A DNA stretch of 19,028 nucleotides from Dehalococcoidia bacterium (lineage in GTDB: Bacteria; Chloroflexota; Dehalococcoidia; GIF9; AB-539-J10), in contig SOJB01000079.1 in NCBI GenBank assembly GCA_004376695.1, positions 1 to 19,028 of the forward strand, in the 5' to 3' direction. The translations under genes were made by a program, and so were the position numbers. The notes below the pieces were generated by a model. It saw only the letters and a program-made list of their open reading frames with translations. It did not search any database and was not told the DNA's origin. Positions 1 to 5,585 of this stretch are shown here, piece after piece; the stretch's first letter is position 1, and the number at the start of each line of letters is the position of its first letter.

Positions 1-96
1 CCGGGTTGTCACGCAGGAGACTCATAGGATTAAGCCTGGTTCCGGTTAGTCAGGCGCAGGTGTTCTGCAGTATCGAGCCGGAATGCGGTGCACGCA

Positions 97-133
97 GGCA
101 GATGGCTATCGGCACACACGTTGTCCATCTGCC
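97..133. promoter_or_regulatory. Perfect 9-bp inverted repeat upstream of MFS promoter (possible operator)
   Basis: GGCAGATGG at 97-105 is matched exactly by CCATCTGCC at 125-133, with 19 bases between. The right arm ends eight bases before the putative -35 box of the MFS gene. The position suits an activator or repressor site, or a hairpin in an upstream transcript. Function is inferred from position only. Confidence 0.4.
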
Positions 134-141
134 AAGTGTGT

Positions 142-170
142 TTGACGCCTATGGGTCAATCCTCTAATAT
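142..170 (+). promoter_or_regulatory. Putative sigma70 promoter of the MFS gene
   Basis: TTGACG (142-147) and TAATAT (165-170) are separated by exactly 17 bases. The -35 box matches the consensus at 5 of 6 positions and the -10 box at 4 of 6. Transcription would start near 177, about 48 bases before the MFS start codon. Confidence 0.5.
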
Positions 171-224
171 TGCTTGGGTTGAATACCTGCATATCGGGTT
201 GGGGGGTGCCATCGGTGTCGTAAA

Positions 225-1406
225 ATGGCTGTAAGCCGCCAGATGATTGCCATCATGTCTGTCATGGGTCTCAGCATCCTTGCTATGAGCATCCTGAATC
301 CTATGATGCCTCTCTACCTCACATCCATCGAGGTTACTCCTGAGATAGTGGGGTTGATGCTTTCAGTAGCCATGGTAGGCATGGTTGTCGGTGAGGGTTT
401 CTGGGGGTGGGTGGCTGATAGAAGAGGGATCAAACTCCCTCTGAAGGTTGGCACCTTCGTTACTGGTCTGGCCGTTTGTTGTTTTGTTCTGACACAGAAT
501 GTATCTCTTATCTTCACTATCTTCTTCTTCTGGGGGTTGCTTCAATCGGCCCTTTTTGGTCCCTGCAGGGGCTACATAGGCGCCAATGCGCCAGTGCTGA
601 GAAAGGCTACGTTCATGGCTATCATCACGATGATAATGGCAGCTTCAAGAAGCATTGGCGCTCTCCCGAGTGGCTTCCTGGTTGACAATCTGGGATTTCA
701 TGCTCTGTTCTTTGTTTCCTGTGGAATTAGCTTGCTTGCTGGCATCGTCGTTCTAGCAGGCTGGAGACAAGCTCAGCCGCCGCAGATTCAGATCATCGGT
801 GACAAAGCCCCGAACCCATCAGATTCTGTAGACAGAGTGAACCGTAGCTCCTTCGCCGTCCAGTGCGTAGTGACGGCCCTCCAAAGCTGGACTCGAGGCA
901 CCATGCTGGGCTTTTTGCCACTTCTAGCCACTCAGGTTCTGGGTGTCTCTGCCACCAAAGTGGGTGTCCTGTTCACGATCTACGGCATTGCAGTTATGTC
1001 GCTGAGCATACCTATGGGAATGTTAGCAGACCGGATAGGAAAGAAGACACTGATGACGCTGGGGCTGGTGACGTCCGGGGCAGCTATGGCAGGCATGGCG
1101 TTCAGTCCGAGTTATGCCTGGCTCATGGCCTGCGTCCTTGGCAGCGGAATGGGCGTGGCAGCATTTAGCCCGGCAGCTCTGGGCATGATTTCGGACTTAG
1201 TGCCGGCAAGACGGCAGAGCACTGCAATGGGGATTTACGGTGCCTTCGGTGAGAACATCGGGATTATTGCTGGGGCCAGTGTAGGCGGCTTTGTCTGGAT
1301 TGCTTTTGGACATCAATATGCCTTCCTTATGGGCACTGCGGCCACTGCTCTGGGAACCATTATCTGCCTTGCGCTGGTGAAAGACAAAGCCACCGCCGAG
1401 CTTTAG
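225..1406 (+). CDS. MFS transporter, 12-TM drug/metabolite exporter type
   Basis: The 393-aa product is a major facilitator superfamily permease of the inner membrane, probably a proton-driven exporter. Hydrophobic segments alternate with short loops along the whole length in two six-helix halves, separated by a polar loop around residues 185-210. The loop 2-3 signature (motif A) is visible as GFWGWVADRRGIK at about residues 58-70, and a degenerate second copy (GMLADRIGKK) appears at the equivalent point of the C-terminal half. The length is normal for the family. The start at 225 lacks a strong Shine-Dalgarno; ATGs at 243 and 255 are alternatives that would shorten helix 1. The gene has its own promoter and is not in an operon with its neighbours. 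The substrate cannot be told from sequence. Confidence 0.9.
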   Translation: MAVSRQMIAIMSVMGLSILAMSILNPMMPLYLTSIEVTPEIVGLMLSVAMVGMVVGEGFWGWVADRRGIKLPLKVGTFVTGLAVCCFVLTQNVSLIFTIFFFWGLLQSALFGPCRGYIGANAPVLRKATFMAIITMIMAASRSIGALPSGFLVDNLGFHALFFVSCGISLLAGIVVLAGWRQAQPPQIQIIGDKAPNPSDSVDRVNRSSFAVQCVVTALQSWTRGTMLGFLPLLATQVLGVSATKVGVLFTIYGIAVMSLSIPMGMLADRIGKKTLMTLGLVTSGAAMAGMAFSPSYAWLMACVLGSGMGVAAFSPAALGMISDLVPARRQSTAMGIYGAFGENIGIIAGASVGGFVWIAFGHQYAFLMGTAATALGTIICLALVKDKATAEL

Positions 1407-1528
1407 ACTTCCTCTGCACAGATAGCTACCGTGACGGTATCCCAGAGAACAAACCGTTCCAATTCTTCGGAGAGGAGCCTACCGAAAAGTCAGCGTTACT
1501 TGATCACATGAAGGAGAAGCAAGGTTGA
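1406..1528 (+). pseudogene. C-terminal remnant of an unrecognised gene
   Basis: Directly after the MFS stop, the frame starting at 1406 runs open for 40 codons to a TGA at 1526-1528 with no usable start. It reads like real protein: it begins DFLCTDSYRDGIPENKPFQF and ends in a charged, helix-like tail (..EKSALLDHMKEKQG). Composition and codon use look like coding sequence rather than intergenic noise. The most likely reading is the tail of a gene whose 5' part was lost by deletion or by insertion of the MFS gene. I do not recognise the family. A spurious open stretch is possible. Confidence 0.4.
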
Positions 1529-1590
1529 TATCCGATTGAGCTTCCCGCCCTGTTGCTTCGTCACAGGTATCAACACGGGTTCCTGTTTCA

Positions 1591-2445
1591 TCATTCCAGC
1601 AGTTCCTGGTCCATCCTGTACCCATGATCCGGCATCTGCCTGCCGTCTATGTATACCGTCCTATCAATCACCTTCACCCGCCCGCGCGCTAACAGAGCAT
1701 GTACCACAAACGGATAGAGCTCCCAATCTCCCGCCACCTTGAGTGCACTCTGAAGATTCTCACATATTCTCTTCATCACTGCTTTTAGCTCGGCGTCAGC
1801 CGACTTCTCGAAATCACCATAGCTGGATACAGTATGCTTCTTCGCAAAGCCCGTAACCTCCTCGAACCCGTCGACCAGTCCCTTTGTTCCTTCTGATTCC
1901 AATGCCCTGAGCGTGGGGACTATCTGAAGGGGTCTAGATTGGGCCAATACCGGTCCTGTGTCTTCTCCCTTATCAACGATGAACAGAGTTGATCTTATCT
2001 CTGTGTCACCGGCCAGTATGGCTTTGGCGGCAGGTATCCAATGCAAGCCCGAGTGACCCTTAGCCGTATCCCCTGGATGAATATTGAGGATCTTTGGATA
2101 GTACTTGTCCACCGTCCAATCGGTTAACCATTGATCGTAGCCTGCCAGGCAGATCAAGTCGGGTGCCTTTTCGCTTCTGTCTTCTATCAGGCGCCACACA
2201 TCCTGTTCGAACCTCACCCTCTCAGGACAGCTCCTGGGAACACTCATTGAACCATATCTATCTCTTGCAGCCTTCAAGTAGGGTAAGTGGCTTAGTTCGA
2301 TGGTGATATGGTTATTCGCCCGGGCTTTGTTCACACCTTCACAATCGGGTCTATTCGTGAACACAACGTAGCTGTGATCGGGATCGCGTTGAACAATCCT
2401 CTCGTAGTTCGTTCCCGAACCGGAAACGAAGCAGACAATCGTCAT
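1591..2445 (-). CDS. PurN-like formyltransferase-fold protein
   Basis: The 284-aa product has the N10-formyl-tetrahydrofolate-dependent formyltransferase fold, as in glycinamide ribonucleotide transformylase PurN. The glycine-rich start (VSGSGTNYERI, residues 7-17) matches the nucleotide-binding loop. The catalytic triad is present as N121 and H123 in LNIHPGD and D162 in DKGEDTGP. About 80 extra C-terminal residues follow the catalytic domain, and residues 45-95 contain an insertion relative to short PurN. The start at 2445 was chosen over an ATG 14 codons upstream because GGAGG sits four bases before it and the conserved fold begins immediately. The gene lies 131 bases downstream of a PurL-like gene on the same strand. 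Two purine-pathway relatives side by side, each diverged, suggest a linked role. Whether it acts on GAR is unknown. Confidence 0.8.
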   Translation of the reverse strand: MTIVCFVSGSGTNYERIVQRDPDHSYVVFTNRPDCEGVNKARANNHITIELSHLPYLKAARDRYGSMSVPRSCPERVRFEQDVWRLIEDRSEKAPDLICLAGYDQWLTDWTVDKYYPKILNIHPGDTAKGHSGLHWIPAAKAILAGDTEIRSTLFIVDKGEDTGPVLAQSRPLQIVPTLRALESEGTKGLVDGFEEVTGFAKKHTVSSYGDFEKSADAELKAVMKRICENLQSALKVAGDWELYPFVVHALLARGRVKVIDRTVYIDGRQMPDHGYRMDQELLE

Positions 2446-2576
2446 TTTGCCTCCATGCGGATTTGGCTCGTAAATCATCTGTATCACTGGCGTCAGTCAT
2501 TTCCCATTGCTGCTGCCGGAGTTATCTCTATTCTCTTCTTTTGCGGTGAGTTGTCAGCACTTGTCGTGGGCACTGG

Positions 2577-3698
2577 CTATGCTCCTGCGGCATGACCAGG
2601 CTTCCCTTTCAAGCTCTCCAGTAAGTCACTGGAGGGTTCGTTTGGAATGGTAGCTATGGTTTCTCCCTGGTATTCGAAAAGCTCCTTGTTGTCGTCGGTG
2701 ATTTCACCTATTACGGCGGCAATACCGTTTTGGGACTGAATGGCCGTCATTACGTCGTCGACGTCCGCCGGAGAAACCTGAAGCACCATCCTGGCTTGAG
2801 TCTCGCAGATCAGGATTTCCTCTGCGGTGAGATCCTCCACTTTAAGCGGCACTGCCGATAGGTCGACTTCTGCGCCGAAACCACCGTGCTTGGCCGATTC
2901 GCAGACGGCGGCCCCGATGCCGGCGGCTCCCAGGTCAGAACAGGCGTGGATCTTGCCTGTCCGGAAGGCAGCTAAACTGGCTTCCAAAGTCGTTCTTTCT
3001 TCCTTGAAGAGAGGTTTAGCTGGCCGCATGTCCCGGACTAATCCCGCTCTGTACAGAGTATCGTTCCCGTCCTCGGCGGTCTGACCAATAATGATGATCT
3101 TATCCCCGATGACTTTGGCTGGCTTGGTAAGCGGCTCTTCGGTAACCAGTTTGCCGATGACCGCAGCCACTACTGCCGGGACAATGTCAGTTAAAGAGGT
3201 CGAAAGACCACCTCCAATGATGAAAACATCCATTGTGGCACACATGTCTCTTATCCCCTGAACCATCAGGTTGAGCCTTTCTCGGCTTGTCATTATCTTG
3301 CATTCGCCACAGGTGCATTTGCCTGTGAAACCACAAGGTCCCACCAGCACCTCTTCTCCTAGCGGTCTGGTTCCTATGAAATCCAGGAGGAAGAAGGGCC
3401 TACCGCCCATGGCAGCAACGTCCCGCATGGCACCACCGGCTCCGGTTGCGGCGGCATCATAGGGTCTCGGCACACAGGGAGAACAATGGCTCTGCAGTTT
3501 GGCCACGAGATAACCTTGCGTCCCCGGCATCCGGAAGACGGCCGCATCATCACCCGGTCCTACGGCCAAGGCCCCCGGCCACTTCTGATTGACCATCCGG
3601 TTCAACTCTTCAAACGCCTTGAAATCAACTGCCTGATCGATGTTGTGATGCAGGTGGGCAAACAAGGCATGCATCAACGCCCTTTCAATCGTATTCAT
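2577..3698 (-). CDS. PurL/AIR-synthase-related protein (single FGAM synthase II-like unit)
   Basis: The 373-aa product belongs to the PurM/PurL ATP-binding superfamily and resembles one half of FGAM synthase II (PurL). Matches include GPGDDAAVF (residues 47-55), the SH..P..YDAAATGAGGAMRD.. block (70-93) and CSDLGAAGIGAAVCESA in the second domain, followed by a PurL-like IGEITDD segment near the end. Bacterial PurL has two such units in about 735 residues; here there is only one. The usual SHNHP becomes SHCSP, and a four-cysteine cluster (C122, C128, C130, C133; CX5CXCX2C) not typical of PurL is inserted, which could bind zinc or an Fe-S cluster. The start at 3698 is preferred over 3722 because GGGAGG lies six bases before it. 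It is preceded by a long structured leader and followed by the PurN-like gene. Confidence 0.8.
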   Translation of the reverse strand: MNTIERALMHALFAHLHHNIDQAVDFKAFEELNRMVNQKWPGALAVGPGDDAAVFRMPGTQGYLVAKLQSHCSPCVPRPYDAAATGAGGAMRDVAAMGGRPFFLLDFIGTRPLGEEVLVGPCGFTGKCTCGECKIMTSRERLNLMVQGIRDMCATMDVFIIGGGLSTSLTDIVPAVVAAVIGKLVTEEPLTKPAKVIGDKIIIIGQTAEDGNDTLYRAGLVRDMRPAKPLFKEERTTLEASLAAFRTGKIHACSDLGAAGIGAAVCESAKHGGFGAEVDLSAVPLKVEDLTAEEILICETQARMVLQVSPADVDDVMTAIQSQNGIAAVIGEITDDNKELFEYQGETIATIPNEPSSDLLESLKGKPGHAAGA

Positions 3699-3764
3699 CT
3701 CCTGCCTCCCTATGGTTTTCATTGTACGGCGATTCTCTCACCATGAACGAGGTCAAGGCACGCC

Positions 3765-3824
3765 GATACTACCTGCGATGTCGGAGCCAGTATCGAATTC
3801 ACCGGTTGCCCGCCCTCCGCCGGT
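3765..3824 (-). promoter_or_regulatory. Two stem-loops in the leader close to the PurL-like gene
   Basis: GATACT at 3765-3770 pairs with AGTATC at 3789-3794 (6 bp, 18-base loop). ACCGG at 3801-3805 pairs with CCGGT at 3820-3824 (5 bp, 14-base loop). Both lie between the upstream structured RNA and the ribosome binding site at 3705-3710, so they would be part of the minus-strand leader. Neither is followed by a U-run, so they are not obvious terminators. Confidence 0.35.
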
Positions 3825-3864
3825 ATTTTACTCAATGAGCGAGGAGTTTCAAAGTATGCTGGTT

Positions 3865-3901
3865 GTGCAATACGCCTCCGGGAATCAGGCGATGCTTGCA
3901 C
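3865..3901 (-). promoter_or_regulatory. Bipartite leader hairpin
   Basis: GTGCAA (3865-3870) pairs with TTGCAC (3896-3901), and inside it CGCCT (3873-3877) pairs with AGGCG (3887-3891). This leaves an asymmetric internal loop (2 and 4 bases) and a nine-base apical loop. Eleven Watson-Crick pairs in 37 bases is a strong local fold. It follows the 5' structured element on the same predicted minus-strand transcript. No U-tract follows. Confidence 0.5.
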
Positions 3902-3918
3902 TTAGGATGCACAAAACA

Positions 3919-4030
3919 GTGCCCCAAGCAACCTCCCATTCTTTGGTCTTCTCCCCTCCTCCTTTCGACTTCCGCCTACTCAGGCTCGGTTCTCCGTCCA
4001 CCAACCTCATGTTCGGCTGCTTGGGGTGAC
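3919..4030 (-). ncRNA. Structured 5' element of the PurL-like leader, or an independent small RNA (unassigned)
   Basis: A closing stem brings together 4015-4026 and 3922-3933: 12 positions, 11 Watson-Crick and one G-U when read on the minus strand. A second helix pairs 4000-4004 with 3943-3947 (5 bp), and a small hairpin (GCCT/AGGC) lies within 3974-3985. The predicted transcription start of a near-consensus minus-strand promoter falls at about 4028, so an RNA would start right at the base of the closing stem. A product of about 110 nt is possible, or a riboswitch-like leader of about 330 nt for the PurL-like gene. I found no motif of SRP RNA (no GGAA-capped domain IV), ZTP, purine or THF riboswitches. 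The fold is seen; the function is inferred. Confidence 0.5.
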
Positions 4031-4034
4031 CTTA

Positions 4035-4064
4035 ATAATAGCACATCTGTGAATAGCTTGTCAA
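4035..4064 (-). promoter_or_regulatory. Near-consensus sigma70 promoter driving the minus-strand leader
   Basis: On the minus strand TTGACA (4064-4059) is a perfect -35 box and TATTAT (4040-4035) a 5-of-6 -10 box, with an 18-base spacer. This is the strongest promoter-like sequence seen in the window. Transcription would begin around 4028 and read the structured element and then the PurL-like gene. Confidence 0.65.
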
Positions 4065-4065
4065 G

Positions 4066-4447
4066 TTTCCTTGTGCGGTATCCACGACATGCCATACGCT
4101 GTCTGGGTCCTGAAATGGGCACTCGTTGATAATGAGATCACCCGTGGATAGGAATTGCCCTGTGATTACGCCCCTGTCTCTGCCCTGCACGATTGCCGGC
4201 TTTGTTGGGTGGATGACAGCGCTTCGTGAATGCCATCGGTCAGGCCAGCTGTCCTGAGAAGGTGTAGAGGCATTCCGCCGTTTTTGCTATCATTCCTTCT
4301 GCGGACGATTGCAGATAACCCTGTGTCTGAGGCACGGATAGTGATGAATTCGTGTCTCGGTGCAAGGCTCTCGCTCGCCGTGAATTCTGCGGCAGGGTTG
4401 CGCTATGTTGGGGCTCCGTATGCTATGCCGCGCAAAGGGAGGAAAAG
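4066..4447. other. Non-coding gap upstream of the M42 peptidase gene
   Basis: I see no convincing gene here; open frames are short and low in coding character. One 8-bp inverted repeat is present, TATCCACG (4079-4086) and CGTGGATA (4143-4150), enclosing 56 bases. No clear promoter for the M42 gene stands out. The ribosome binding site GGGAGG lies just before 4448. Confidence 0.5.
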
Positions 4448-5482
4448 ATGGAATTACTGAAAAGGCTTTCTGAGGCCCCGGGAATACCGGGAAGGGAGGA
4501 GGCGATTCGGGCCATCGTTCGGGAGGCGTTGAGTGCTCATGTGGATGAGATTAACGTGGACCGGCTGGGGAACGTGATCGCTCACAAGAGGGGTGCCGGT
4601 CCAAAGGTGGTAGTGGCCGGACACATGGACGAGATTGGGTTTCTCGTGTCGCACGTGGATGAGGAAACAGGGTTCCTGCGCATCGAGCCCGTAGGCGGGT
4701 TTGACGCTCGCACGTTGATTGCTCACCGCGTGACTGTCCATGCTAAGGGTGGCGCCATGTGCGGGCTCATCGGCACCAAACCCGTCCATGTTCTCACGGA
4801 AGAAGAGCGGAAGAAAGTACCGGAGATGAAGGACCTGTTCGTTGATGTCGGTCTTTCCGGCAAGGAGGCGACAGAACAGGTGCGCGTCGGGGATCCGGTA
4901 ACCCTTGTGCAGACGTTCGATGAGGTGGGAAACCTCGTTACAGGCAAGGCGCTCGATGACCGGTTGGGTGTGTACGTGGGGATCGAGGCAGTAAGAAGAC
5001 TTGCGAAAGAGCACCAGGCCGATGTCTACTTCGTGGCTACAGTGCAGGAGGAGGTGGGACTGCGGGGAGCGCGGACGTCCGCCTTCGCCGTTGCCCCGGA
5101 CATCGGAGTTGCCCTGGATGTGACCCTCGCCTGTGACATACCGGGCGTAGCGGCCCACGAGCAGATAACCCGCCTTGGCAAAGGTGTGGCGATCAAGGTG
5201 AAGGATTCGGCGTCCATCTCCCATCCCGGGCTTGTGCAGTTCCTGGTGAGCTTGGCCGAAGAGCGGAAGATACAATATCAGCTTGAGATACTGCCGAGGG
5301 GAGGGACCGATGCCGGCGCAATCCAGCCTGCCCGCGAGGGGGTAGCCGTGGTCACCATCTCTGTTCCCACCCGTTACGTGCACACTGTGGTGGAGACCGC
5401 CCACAAGGCTGACATCGAGGGCGCGATCAACCTACTTGTCGCCTTCCTCGAGACCTGCCATCAGGCCGACCTCCGGTTGTAG
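4448..5482 (+). CDS. M42 family metallo-aminopeptidase (FrvX/CelM-like)
   Basis: The 344-aa product is a cytosolic di-metal aminopeptidase of family M42 (glutamyl aminopeptidase/TET group), expected to trim peptides from proteasome-like or Lon proteolysis. All metal and catalytic positions are visible: H59 in AGHMDEIGF, the bridging Asp in KALDDR (170-171), the E201-E202 pair in VQEEVGLRG, D224 in ALDVT and H312 in RYVHT. The PDZ-like insertion between the first His and the bridging Asp is of usual size. The start at 4448 is chosen because GGGAGGAAAAG precedes it and the family normally begins with a short helix like MELLKRLSEAPG; the frame stays open 32 codons upstream, but that extension looks non-coding. 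Family members usually form dodecamers. It converges on the Lon-type gene. Confidence 0.93.
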   Translation: MELLKRLSEAPGIPGREEAIRAIVREALSAHVDEINVDRLGNVIAHKRGAGPKVVVAGHMDEIGFLVSHVDEETGFLRIEPVGGFDARTLIAHRVTVHAKGGAMCGLIGTKPVHVLTEEERKKVPEMKDLFVDVGLSGKEATEQVRVGDPVTLVQTFDEVGNLVTGKALDDRLGVYVGIEAVRRLAKEHQADVYFVATVQEEVGLRGARTSAFAVAPDIGVALDVTLACDIPGVAAHEQITRLGKGVAIKVKDSASISHPGLVQFLVSLAEERKIQYQLEILPRGGTDAGAIQPAREGVAVVTISVPTRYVHTVVETAHKADIEGAINLLVAFLETCHQADLRL

Positions 5483-5585
5483 CATCGGGAGTTGTCCCCA
5501 GTCATCGCGGCCTCTATTATCGGAGCTGTCTCCGGCTGTCCGCAGTGTCCAATACAGAAGGATGCTCATGCTAGGGGCATGCACC

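Noticed and set aside
3919..4030. Signal recognition particle (4.5S) RNA or 6S RNA
   Set aside because: Size and end-to-end stem fit 4.5S RNA, but the conserved domain IV with its GGAA loop is missing; it is too short for 6S RNA.
3765..4030. Known purine, ZTP, THF or PRPP riboswitch
   Set aside because: The gene context is suggestive but I cannot find the conserved loops of these classes.
4454..5404. A 316-codon open frame on the minus strand opposite the M42 peptidase gene
   Set aside because: The plus strand encodes every M42 catalytic residue; the antisense frame is rich in His/Arg/Pro as expected for a shadow.
5521..5534. Terminator hairpin (CGGAG-CTGT-CTCCG) between the converging M42 and Lon-type genes
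   Set aside because: Only 5 bp and no T-run on either side; too weak to list as a terminator.
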